Assembly: GCA_964412555.1 (NCBI GenBank)
Contig: CAYPPG010000012.1
Location: 67,039 to 131,038, forward strand
Reading direction: 5' to 3'
Length of the DNA: 64,000 nucleotides
Origin: CAYPPG01 sp964412555
GTDB lineage: Bacteria; Hinthialibacterota; Hinthialibacteria; Hinthialibacterales; Hinthialibacteraceae
This document shows positions 34,744 to 43,074 of this stretch, piece by piece; within the stretch, counting starts at the first letter, position 1, and each line of letters opens with the position of its first letter. Both the position numbers and the translations under genes were made by a program. The notes beneath the pieces are model-generated. The model was given only the letters and a program-made list of their open reading frames with translations, made no database searches and was not told the origin of the DNA.

Positions 34744-35925
34744 ATGAATATCAACCAATTCTATCAAAAGAATCTAAAGACGATTGTTTTATGGGGTATT
34801 ATTGCCATTGTTTGCGTACCGTTATTTATGCATCAAATAGCCAATGCCGAAGATGAATCTTACATCCCGCAAACTCGCCCGGCTGATTTATCTCAAACCT
34901 GGACAGAAATTGATAATCAAGTATATGGAGCCAAACCAGACGATGTCGGACCGATTGGCGGGCGAGAGAACTATAAACGAATTATCGCAACCGGAGATCA
35001 CACAGTATCTAACGCTCAAGAATTGATCGATGCACTGAAAAAGGCCAAAGCAGGAGAAACGGTATTCATAACCGGAGAAACGGAAATCGATATGTCCGTC
35101 CGTGTCCGTGCCGAAGATTTTGTTTTAGAGATACCCGCAGGAGTGACGCTTGCCAGTGATCGAGGACACAACGGCTCAGCAGGAGCCTTGATCTACAGTG
35201 ACGAATTCAAAACAAGACCATTGATTCAAGTGATGGGAGAAAATGTTCGCATTACCGGTTTGCGTCTTCGCGGTCCCGATCCCAAACTTCGGATGGAACT
35301 TCATCGCCGCTCCTTCGGGGAAGGAGGAGGCGGTCACGAATACTACTACAAGTTCCCCACATCGGACGGAATCGTAACCGATCATTCTTCCCTCGAAGTG
35401 GATAATTGTGAACTGTATGGATGGAGTCATGCCGCCGTTTATTTACGGAAAGGGGGCGGTCATCATATTCATCATAATTTCATACACCATAATCAACGCC
35501 ACGGTTTGGGATATGGTGTCTCGCACAATCTGGCTTTTTCCTTGATCGAGTATAATCTCTTCGACAGCAATCGCCATTCCATCGCGGGAACCGGGCGTTC
35601 TCCAAGTGGTTATGAAGCCCGGCATAATGTCGTTCTGGAGCACGCAAACAGCCATCTCTTTGACATGCACGGCGGCCGTGACCGCAAGGACGGAACGAAT
35701 ATTGCCGGAACGTGGATGAAAATCTACAATAACACATTCGTGGCAACTCACGTTCGGGCAATCGTAATTCGAGGTGTTCCGGAAGAGGAAACATTGATCC
35801 ATCACAATTGGTTTTATATTCCTCAACCGGGGAAAATGGTCATTGTCTCCGATGGGAAAACACAAGTCAGAGATAACCTATACGGAAGAGTCCCACGTAA
35901 ACAAGAAGAAGATTATGATTTTTGA
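34744..35925 (+). CDS. Secreted right-handed beta-helix protein, pectate-lyase-like
   Basis: The roughly 393-residue product has a signal peptide ending near residue 35 (IANA). A beta-helix follows, built of repeated coils such as VRITGLRLRGPDP, DGIVTDHSSLEVDNCELYGW, HHIHHNFIHHNQRHGLGYGV and AGTWMKIYNNTFVATHVRAI. The His-rich HHIHHNFIHHNQRHG ladder and NNTF/HNWF motifs are those of pectate lyase/parallel beta-helix proteins. No catalytic arrangement can be named with confidence. The ATG at 34744 has GGAG eight bases upstream. The neighbouring divergent gene encodes another secreted protein that may act on the same polysaccharide. Confidence 0.78.
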   Translation: MNINQFYQKNLKTIVLWGIIAIVCVPLFMHQIANAEDESYIPQTRPADLSQTWTEIDNQVYGAKPDDVGPIGGRENYKRIIATGDHTVSNAQELIDALKKAKAGETVFITGETEIDMSVRVRAEDFVLEIPAGVTLASDRGHNGSAGALIYSDEFKTRPLIQVMGENVRITGLRLRGPDPKLRMELHRRSFGEGGGGHEYYYKFPTSDGIVTDHSSLEVDNCELYGWSHAAVYLRKGGGHHIHHNFIHHNQRHGLGYGVSHNLAFSLIEYNLFDSNRHSIAGTGRSPSGYEARHNVVLEHANSHLFDMHGGRDRKDGTNIAGTWMKIYNNTFVATHVRAIVIRGVPEEETLIHHNWFYIPQPGKMVIVSDGKTQVRDNLYGRVPRKQEEDYDF

Positions 35926-36097
35926 TTTCTTGTGTAAAATTCTTATATAAAGACGATCCCATCAAAAGTCTTCTGTAAATTGGAAGTGTTCTATTTCATG
36001 CCTTGTGAGAGTGAATCCAAACTCTCAAAGGAAGGAAATTGGATATGAACTTTAAGTCTGTCGTTCTTAACATTTTTTTACAAGGTTGTTACGCTTT

Positions 36098-37576
36098 ATG
36101 AGGTATTCGACTCCGAATCAAGTCATGAGAAAACGCAAATCAAGAATTCCCAAAATCATCACTTGCTTTCTTGTTTTATTCATTGTTCTCGATGCCGGAT
36201 ATCGTTTTCTGCTGCCCGTCCAAAAAGCGGAAGGCCTTTCCTTTCTTCGAGAAGAATATACACAAGTTTATGAACCTTACTCCTATGGTTCACTCCGGTC
36301 CAATATGGATCTGACAATGCAAACAGGGACGAATCCACAAACGATCCGAATTCAAACCAATTCGTTCGGGATGCGAATGGAGGAAATCTCTCTCGCCAAA
36401 AATCCGGAGATGATTCGCATTGCCATCATGGGGGATTCGGCCGCTTTTGGTTGGATGTTGCCCCAAAAGAAAGCGTTTCCGGCCTTGTTACAAAATATTT
36501 TGAAACAAGAAAAAGAGGGGCGATATGAAGTGTTGAATTTCTCCGCTCCCGGCTATACCTCCTTTCAAGGGATCAAACAATATGAACAAATCGTGCATAA
36601 TTTCAAACCGGATATATTGATACTATCCTTTGGATTGTACGATTCATTCGAAACCCGTATTCCGGATTCACAATTGTATTCTGTATTGGAGCAGTACCGA
36701 TTAACGGAAAAAATTACCGGTTTCCCGAAATTATGGCATGACTACAGCACAATCGGTCATTGGTTGATCGCAAAGCAACGGAGGGACGGAGTCCTGGCAC
36801 TGCGAAAATATATGCAAGACCGAGTTTCAAACGATGAGTGGTTCAAACGAGTCGATGTCGACGAATTCAAAAACAATATTCGAGCGATTGTCCAGCATCA
36901 TACCTCGCAGGGGCGAAAAGTAATTCTTCTGCATACAAATCTACTCAATTTTTATGTTGCCTTCACTTTACGCTCGATTTCTCAAGAACTCGGTCTACCT
37001 CTCATCGACATTCGAACTGTAGTGGATCAATTGGGAGGGATCGAAGAACGCAAAAATGCAATGAAATTGGAATTGGAATCCCAGGGGACGATTCGAGATG
37101 AAGATTCGCAAAAGTATCATTTCCTTTTTCGGTTGTATGTCCCTGCATCGATTTCTGTATACAAGAATATGTATATTGTCGGAAATCCAAAGCAGTTGGG
37201 CAATAATCGTCCGAATCAAGTCAAACTCTACGATGACGGAACTCATGGGGATGAACGGAGAGGGGATCGTGTATGGTCGCTTGAAATCACATTGGATCAA
37301 GCTGCTCCCATGATCTATTCCTTCACCAATAGCGGTGAGCCGGGACAGTGGCCGGAAACGGCAGTCGGATTCGAGAACAAAGCCAAAAACAGCTTGCTCT
37401 TTCATCGAGTCGATCCCACCCCCTTTCCAAAAGGCACCCATTGGACTTCTCTATTATACACCTATGGAAAAGTCCCGTTCGAACATCTAGTAATTCCAAA
37501 TAGCGATTTGCTTCCCAATGAGATGGGGCAAACTTTGATCGCGAAACGCTTGGCTGCCATCATACTCAATGATTGA
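36098..37576 (+). CDS. Membrane-anchored SGNH/GDSL hydrolase-like protein lacking the usual His
   Basis: The 492-residue product has a basic N terminus and one membrane helix (IITCFLVLFIVLDAGYRFLL, residues about 20-41), followed by an extracytoplasmic SGNH domain. The first motif is IRIAIMGDSAAFGWML with Ser 114. The last block reads NSDLLPNEMGQTLIAKRLAA, where most members have DxxHPN; the catalytic His appears to be Leu here. Residues about 330-430 form an inserted beta domain with YDDGTHGDERRGDRVWSLEI. Such proteins deacetylate surface polysaccharides, but the missing His makes activity uncertain. Confidence 0.75.
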   Translation: MRYSTPNQVMRKRKSRIPKIITCFLVLFIVLDAGYRFLLPVQKAEGLSFLREEYTQVYEPYSYGSLRSNMDLTMQTGTNPQTIRIQTNSFGMRMEEISLAKNPEMIRIAIMGDSAAFGWMLPQKKAFPALLQNILKQEKEGRYEVLNFSAPGYTSFQGIKQYEQIVHNFKPDILILSFGLYDSFETRIPDSQLYSVLEQYRLTEKITGFPKLWHDYSTIGHWLIAKQRRDGVLALRKYMQDRVSNDEWFKRVDVDEFKNNIRAIVQHHTSQGRKVILLHTNLLNFYVAFTLRSISQELGLPLIDIRTVVDQLGGIEERKNAMKLELESQGTIRDEDSQKYHFLFRLYVPASISVYKNMYIVGNPKQLGNNRPNQVKLYDDGTHGDERRGDRVWSLEITLDQAAPMIYSFTNSGEPGQWPETAVGFENKAKNSLLFHRVDPTPFPKGTHWTSLLYTYGKVPFEHLVIPNSDLLPNEMGQTLIAKRLAAIILND

Positions 37577-37656
37577 GGAGAGACGTGATCCATTCCGTCT
37601 TGATCCTCATTGTGCTTTCATGATTCGTTTTCAATTCCATTCGCTGGAGCAATGTA

Positions 37657-38742
37657 ATGGGCAATATTTTGGGTCGTGTCTTTCGGATAACCACTTGGGG
37701 CGAATCCCACGGAGGAGCCGTTGGTGTGGTCATAGATGGCTGTCCTCCTGGAATTGGAATTTCCGTTGAGGAGATTCAGCGGGAATTAGACCGCCGCCGG
37801 CCGGGTCAAAGTAAAATTACCACCCAGCGCCGGGAAACGGATACGGTGCAGATTCTATCCGGCGTTTTTGAAGGGAAAACGCTTGGTACTCCGATTTCCA
37901 TGATGGTCTGGAACAAAGATGCACGCTCCAAAGATTATTCCGAAATACAAAATGCCTACCGTCCTTCTCATGCCGACTATACATATGACGCAAAATATGG
38001 ATTTCGTGATTTCCGGGGGGGCGGTCGTTCCAGCGCACGGGAAACCATTGGCCGTGTTGCAGCAGGAAGTATTGCCCGGAAATATCTTCAACAACGATGC
38101 AATATAGAGATTCTCGCATATGTAAAGCAAATTTACACAATCAAGGCTGAGATCGATCCGAAAAAAGTCCGAGCGGCGCATGTTGAAAAAAATATCGTAC
38201 GCTGCCCGGATCAGAGCGTTGCCGAACAAATGATCGATTTGATCGATACAATCCGAAAAGAGGGAGATTCCGTCGGGGGAATGATCGAATGTATCGCTCG
38301 CAACGTTCCCCCTGGACTCGGAGAACCTGTTTTCGATCGTCTCGAAGCCGATTTAGCCAAGGCGATGCTGTCCTTACCGGCCACGAAAGCATTTGAAATC
38401 GGTTCCGGTTTTTCAAGTATTACCCTCAAAGGATCGGAACATAATGATCCTTTTTTCTCTTCCAAAGGGAGAATCCGTACGAAAACCAATCGTTCCGGCG
38501 GAGTTCAGGGAGGAATCAGCAATGGGGAGGATATTGTCTTTCGAATCGCATTCAAACCCACGGCTACGATTTTACGCCCACAAAAAACCGTAACCCCCGA
38601 TGGCAAGAGCACTACTTTGAAACCGAAAGGACGCCATGATCCCTGTGTGCTTCCCCGGGCTGTACCCATTGTCGAAGCCATGACCGCTTTGGTCATTATG
38701 GATCATTTTCTTCTACAGAAAATGCATGAGGAAAATGGCTGA
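37657..38742 (+). CDS. aroC: Chorismate synthase
   Basis: The 361-residue enzyme makes chorismate from EPSP using reduced flavin, the last step of the shikimate pathway. It has all three family signatures: GESHGGAVGVVIDGCPPGI near the start, the central RGGGRSSARETIGRVAAGSI and the C-terminal GRHDPCVLPRAVPIVEAMTA. Length is normal. No other aro gene is adjacent, although a shikimate-kinase-like protein is encoded at 61211. Confidence 0.98.
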   Translation: MGNILGRVFRITTWGESHGGAVGVVIDGCPPGIGISVEEIQRELDRRRPGQSKITTQRRETDTVQILSGVFEGKTLGTPISMMVWNKDARSKDYSEIQNAYRPSHADYTYDAKYGFRDFRGGGRSSARETIGRVAAGSIARKYLQQRCNIEILAYVKQIYTIKAEIDPKKVRAAHVEKNIVRCPDQSVAEQMIDLIDTIRKEGDSVGGMIECIARNVPPGLGEPVFDRLEADLAKAMLSLPATKAFEIGSGFSSITLKGSEHNDPFFSSKGRIRTKTNRSGGVQGGISNGEDIVFRIAFKPTATILRPQKTVTPDGKSTTLKPKGRHDPCVLPRAVPIVEAMTALVIMDHFLLQKMHEENG

Positions 38743-38804
38743 GAGTTTATAATAATATATCCTCCCTAGCCATTGATCGATCAATTTTTTCGTAGAGGCG
38801 GTAT

Positions 38805-38844
38805 ATTTTCGTAGGGGCGGTTCGCGAACCGCCCCTACGAAAAT
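38805..38844. repeat. 40-bp perfect palindrome between convergent genes
   Basis: The two 20-base arms (ATTTTCGTAGGGGCGGTTCG and its reverse complement) pair perfectly with no spacer. It lies between the 3' ends of aroC and the gene at 38862 and could form a bidirectional terminator. A degenerate half-copy (CGTAGAGGCGGT) lies just upstream at 38791. GTAGGGGCGGTTCGC-type palindromes are common dispersed repeats in several uncultivated lineages and cyanobacteria. Confidence 0.85.
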
Positions 38845-38861
38845 GCATAAATTTTATTAAA

Positions 38862-39545
38862 TCAATTGATCGATAAATATTCCGGGGTTACGAATAATTC
38901 ACCTTCTACGAATCCCAACGCCTCATACGCTCCCCGCAAAGTTTCGAGTGTATCTTCGACAACACGCCGGCGGGGAAAAAGATCTTCGTCCAAACTGCAG
39001 GCTTGAATTACTTGCTTTTTCGTCAAACGCATTCCCTCTTTCACAAAGAGGCGATAAATGAACAAGAGGCGTTGACGCATGGCTTCATCCTCTTCATAAA
39101 AAAGAACTTGTTTGAGTGGAGATAAGACTTTGGCACGTTCCTCTTCTGTCCCGGGATCAAACGCTGAAGTAATTTTACTTGCTTCTTCATCTTTTGACAG
39201 CTGAAGGAAATAGCCCAGTTGTTTTTCCGATAAAGGTTTTTTACTTCGAGCGAATCGTTGTAAAGTATGATCAAGCGCTCCTTTTAAGACTGCCCGATCA
39301 ATTGAATACCCGTAATGAGATAAATGGAGATTTTTAAAATAGGTGGCCAAATGTTCAACAGCCTTGATTACTTCGTCAAAGAGCATGCGAGCATGTTTTT
39401 TGGCAAATATCTTGGCTACATATTCTTCAATATCCCATTCTCTCATCAAATAATTTTTTATTCGTTCCCGCATCCGAAGTTCATCTGCCGTCACTCGTCT
39501 TCTTTTGCGATTTTTTTCCGTCTTCGGTTCAGCGTATACCTGCAT
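38862..39545 (-). CDS. Helical protein of unknown function
   Basis: The 227-residue product begins with a basic stretch (EKNRKRRRVTADELRMRERI) and is almost entirely predicted helical (AVLKGALDHTLQRFARSKKP, MRQRLLFIYRLFVKEGMRLT). There is no signal peptide or membrane segment. It is not recognised. GAGAGGGG five bases before the ATG at 39545 fixes the start. It stands alone and is separated from aroC by a palindrome. Confidence 0.6.
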   Translation of the reverse strand: MQVYAEPKTEKNRKRRRVTADELRMRERIKNYLMREWDIEEYVAKIFAKKHARMLFDEVIKAVEHLATYFKNLHLSHYGYSIDRAVLKGALDHTLQRFARSKKPLSEKQLGYFLQLSKDEEASKITSAFDPGTEEERAKVLSPLKQVLFYEEDEAMRQRLLFIYRLFVKEGMRLTKKQVIQACSLDEDLFPRRRVVEDTLETLRGAYEALGFVEGELFVTPEYLSIN

Positions 39546-39956
39546 AGTACCCCTCTCATGCAAAGCGACTGATACCACACCACATAACTCATACCATATT
39601 TGTCCGAATAAATCAACAACTATTTTGAAAAAAAGTTATCGATGCCCCAGAGCTTCCCCTTCATCTTAATATATGTATATAAAAATCGTGAAAATGCAAG
39701 CCTTTTTCATGCAAAAAATCCTTAAAGCGAATGATTTTTGGAATCACAACGCCATAAAAATCATCTGCTTGACTCTTTTACGCAGGAACCATCTCTCTTG
39801 ATTCATTCGAATGATCTCAGGATAATAAAACGGCCTTACTTTTTTTTCGTGGTTCCAATTTGGGGTATACGGAACTTGAAAGGTGAATTATGATATAGAG
39901 GTCTATGACGGATTTGCGGCATTCCGTTTACGATACAGAGGATACTTTAACGTGCA
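39546..39956. other. Divergent intergenic region
   Basis: These 411 AT-rich bases separate two divergent genes. I see no gene, repeat or RNA. No clear promoter consensus could be placed. Confidence 0.45.
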
Positions 39957-40637
39957 ATGAGTGATCTGGTCAAAAAATTATATGTTTGCTTAGACAAAGA
40001 ATCGGAAGAGATTTTTTATGCTTCCATGGTCTTGGACAGTGGCTTGCAAGCGGATATGCGAACTTCTTATGAAGTCAAAAAAGGGATGCTATTGTTGATG
40101 ATGCCGGTTTCCGAAGAATGGGATGGCGGTGTCATTACCGAAAAGATTATTCAAGAAAATCCGGAAACCGTCGAGGCACAGATCAATAGAACCGAAGGAC
40201 GCGGAAAATTCAATGTCCGTATCTTCACACGGGATGAACGGGAAATTGCCGATATGGTTCGCGCTGGTCGAATCAGCTACAAAACTCTGAAAATTGAAAC
40301 CATGGAGGCAGGGCTTATCTCAACAATCAAAGTGAGCGGCCGATTGGTTGTCGAAACGGTTGGTCGTTTGCAACCGGTTCTTCGGGCGATTCCAGCCGAG
40401 AAAAAACTGATCTTACTCGACTTCACGTCCATCAGTTTCATTGCGAATACGAGTCTCAACATGCTATATCTTATGTTGGAAGAATCTATTCAAAAAAAAC
40501 GAATCATCAAAATTCTAGCCCAGGAGGAATCAAAAATTTATGAAATTTTGACGGATTCAAAAATCAGTACCCTTATTTCAATTCATACGGATCGGGATGA
40601 AGCCGTAGCAGCCTTATTGCAGGAAACAATAATCTGA
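39957..40637 (+). CDS. Protein with C-terminal STAS (anti-anti-sigma-like) domain
   Basis: The 226-residue product has a C-terminal domain like SpoIIAA/STAS proteins (VSGRLVVETVGRLQPVLRAI then KKLILLDFTSISFIANTSLN). The usual phosphorylatable Ser/Thr sits in the FIANTSLN loop. The N-terminal 115 residues (MSDLVKKLYVCLDKESEEIF onward) are acidic and not recognised. STAS proteins take part in partner-switching control of sigma factors or of signalling proteins. No kinase or anti-sigma gene lies next to it; the sigma gene at 58309 is far away. Confidence 0.75.
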   Translation: MSDLVKKLYVCLDKESEEIFYASMVLDSGLQADMRTSYEVKKGMLLLMMPVSEEWDGGVITEKIIQENPETVEAQINRTEGRGKFNVRIFTRDEREIADMVRAGRISYKTLKIETMEAGLISTIKVSGRLVVETVGRLQPVLRAIPAEKKLILLDFTSISFIANTSLNMLYLMLEESIQKKRIIKILAQEESKIYEILTDSKISTLISIHTDRDEAVAALLQETII

Positions 40638-40799
40638 TGTCAAAATAAAAGTCAGTCATGAACCGTTGTGGATCGAAAAGTAGTAGCCACTTCCTGTCGA
40701 GGGATCGTAATCGTTTCACGATTGGAAGTCGCTCCTATCTTTCAAATTCCATGTTTTTTTATGATCGAAAATCAATTGGAATTGGACTATACATGGAGC

Positions 40800-41549
40800 A
40801 TGGAAAAGAACCAACTTCTTCAAGATGAGAAAAGACTCGAAGCGATTCGGGAACTCGCCGAAAGACTCGGATTTCCGGCAATGGATTTAAACCTTTTAAA
40901 TTTGTCATTGTGCCATAGTTCCTATGCCAATGAACAGAATGACTACGCCAATTTCGGGAATGAACGATTAGAATTCTTGGGTGATTCGATTGTCGGATAT
41001 ACAGTAACTGAAGCGCTTTATCAAAACTATCCCGATTTGCGGGAAGGCCGTTTATCCAAAATTAAATCGATTGTCGTCAGCAAACGGATTCTGGCCCAAC
41101 GTACCATCGCTTTGGGTTTGGGCGATTATCTCTTGCTGGGTAAAGGGGAAGAACAGACCGGGGGGCGCACTCGGTTTTCCATTCTTGGCAACCTTTTTGA
41201 AAGTATCGTAGGGGCTATTCATCTTTCGGGTGGAATTGAAGCTTCGAAGCAGTTTGTATTGGACGAATTGGAAGAAGAGATCGACAAGGCGGTACGCGGG
41301 GAAAGTATTATAGACTATAAGTCCAAATTACAGGAACTTGTGCAAAAGGAACATGGTATTCTGCCGACCTATAAATTGATTTCCGCCCGAGGTCCGGATC
41401 ATGATAAGGAATTTGTAGTAGAAGTGTTCATCCGTGATCAACGAATCGGTATAGGAACCGGCAAAAGCAAAAAACGCGCGGAGAAAGCGTCCGCGGCTAA
41501 TGCTCTTGAAAATCTCTATACAAATTGGGAAGGTTTTCAGAAAGAATGA
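40800..41549 (+). CDS. rnc: Ribonuclease III
   Basis: The roughly 249-residue double-strand-specific RNase has the catalytic signature NERLEFLGDSIVGYTVTEAL and the second acidic block GNLFESIVGAIHLSGG. A C-terminal double-stranded RNA-binding domain follows, ending GKSKKRAEKASAANALENLY. It processes rRNA and mRNA. The ATG at 40800 begins close to the family start; an in-frame ATG 13 codons upstream and a GTG at 40668 give longer proteins without a better Shine-Dalgarno. It overlaps the radical SAM gene by four bases (ATGA). Confidence 0.95.
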   Translation: MEKNQLLQDEKRLEAIRELAERLGFPAMDLNLLNLSLCHSSYANEQNDYANFGNERLEFLGDSIVGYTVTEALYQNYPDLREGRLSKIKSIVVSKRILAQRTIALGLGDYLLLGKGEEQTGGRTRFSILGNLFESIVGAIHLSGGIEASKQFVLDELEEEIDKAVRGESIIDYKSKLQELVQKEHGILPTYKLISARGPDHDKEFVVEVFIRDQRIGIGTGKSKKRAEKASAANALENLYTNWEGFQKE

Positions 41550-42565
41550 AAGTGCTCCCTCTTTATTTGCCTCACCAAGGATGTTCCCATGTTTGCGTTT
41601 ATTGCAATCAACCCTTGGTTGTGGGCACGACAAATGACAGACAAGATTGGCTGAGCCGTATTCAATCGCATATCACCAATCGGCCGGCTGAACAATGGGA
41701 GATTGCATTCTATGGAGGAACATTCAGTGGCTTGTCTCAAGAAGAAATGCAGGATTGTTTCAAAGATCTTTCTTCACTTCAAGCATGTAACAACATTCTT
41801 GGATATCGAATTTCAACTCGTCCCGATTGTATCGATTCCGATATTTTGAGTTTTTTGCGTGAAAAAAGAGTACGGACGATTGAATTGGGAGTCGAATCTC
41901 TGGATGATGAAGTTCTTCTACGAAGCGGCCGTGGCCATAATGCTTCTGTTTCCCGCAACGCTTGTTTGCAGGTAATACAAGCGGGATTCTCTTTAGGCGT
42001 ACACCTCATGTGTGGATTACCGGGTCAAAACGAAGAATCCTGGAGAAGGACGGTCGAGGAGATCATTCATGTCCAACCGGCGTTTGTACGAATCGCTCCT
42101 ACTCTTGTTCTTAAAGGAACTCCGCTTGAACGTCTGTACCGGCGCGGAGCGTATGTTCCTATGAATCTGGAAGATGCTATAAAACAATGCTGTTTTGCGT
42201 ACGCTCGTTTTTATCGGGAAAGAATTCCGGTGGCGCGAATCGGCTTGGCATTATCCGATTCCACCGGAGATGGAGCCAATAAAATCGTTGCCGGTCCCTG
42301 GCATCCGGCACTGCGGCATGAAGTAGAATCCCTGCTTGCAGGAGAAAATATTCTTCATCAGTTACGGAATGCAAATACCAACAGAGTCATTGTCAATCCA
42401 AAGGATTACTCTATCGTAATTGGAGCGAAGCGAAAAAACCTCGATTCTTGGAGAAAAGAGCTCCACAAAGAAGTGATTGTCGAACGCGAAGATCGGCAAT
42501 TGAGGTATACATTTTCATTTCAGAATAATTTAAATTACTCACTTTTTCTATTACCCGATGAATGA
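41546..42565 (+). CDS. Radical SAM protein of the Elp3-like/COG1243 type
   Basis: The 339-residue product has the radical SAM cluster motif C13, C17, C20 in PHQGCSHVCVYCNQP. EIAFYGGTFSGLSQEEMQDC and ISTRPDCIDSDILSFL follow, then the SAM-binding ELGVESLDDEVLLRSGRGH, matching the first half of Elp3-like proteins. There is no acetyltransferase domain, so it is the stand-alone form often found beside rnc in other bacteria. The substrate is unknown. It overlaps rnc at its start and ruvX by eight bases at its end. Confidence 0.88.
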   Translation: MKVLPLYLPHQGCSHVCVYCNQPLVVGTTNDRQDWLSRIQSHITNRPAEQWEIAFYGGTFSGLSQEEMQDCFKDLSSLQACNNILGYRISTRPDCIDSDILSFLREKRVRTIELGVESLDDEVLLRSGRGHNASVSRNACLQVIQAGFSLGVHLMCGLPGQNEESWRRTVEEIIHVQPAFVRIAPTLVLKGTPLERLYRRGAYVPMNLEDAIKQCCFAYARFYRERIPVARIGLALSDSTGDGANKIVAGPWHPALRHEVESLLAGENILHQLRNANTNRVIVNPKDYSIVIGAKRKNLDSWRKELHKEVIVEREDRQLRYTFSFQNNLNYSLFLLPDE

Positions 42566-42980
42566 AACCGGCAGAATCTTAGCAATCGATGTAGGGAAAA
42601 AACGAATCGGATTGGCGCTGTCCGACAGTCTAAGAATCACCGCCCAACCTCATTCGTATATCGAAAATACCGACAATGTTTCTATAGTTGGAACCTTGCG
42701 TGAAATCATCCAGCAGGAAAATGTAATAGAAATCATCGTTGGAAATCCCAAAAGACTCGACGGATCATCCGGTGAAATGGCAAAAGAAGCCAAAGCGTTG
42801 GTAAAAGTATTGCGCGAGTCGATTCCACTGCCGGTTCGTCTTTGGGATGAGCGCTATTCGACTCATGCCGCGGAAAGGGCATTGCTGGAAGGAAACGTCC
42901 GTCGAAAGAAACGGAAAAAGGTGATCGACCAAACCGCCGCCGCATGGATTTTGCAAGGGTATCTCGATTCCAAACAATAA
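42558..42980 (+). CDS. ruvX: Putative pre-16S rRNA nuclease / Holliday junction resolvase-fold YqgF
   Basis: The 140-residue RNase H-fold protein has RILAIDVGKKRIGLALSDSL at the start, the motif IIVGNPKRLDGSSGEMAKEA in the middle and LPVRLWDERYSTHAAERALL plus IDQTAAAWILQGYLD at the end. These supply the conserved acidic residues (D in AIDVG, E in WDERYST, D in VIDQTAA). E. coli YqgF matures the 5' end of 16S rRNA. The start lies inside the end of the radical SAM gene. Confidence 0.95.
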   Translation: MNETGRILAIDVGKKRIGLALSDSLRITAQPHSYIENTDNVSIVGTLREIIQQENVIEIIVGNPKRLDGSSGEMAKEAKALVKVLRESIPLPVRLWDERYSTHAAERALLEGNVRRKKRKKVIDQTAAAWILQGYLDSKQ

Positions 42981-43074
42981 ACACTCTGGCGATTGCGCCG
43001 GTTTGAATAGTCAATACAGATTGCTCAATCGATATGGATGACTCAGTCTTTTCTTTATTCCATTTGGTAGAACG

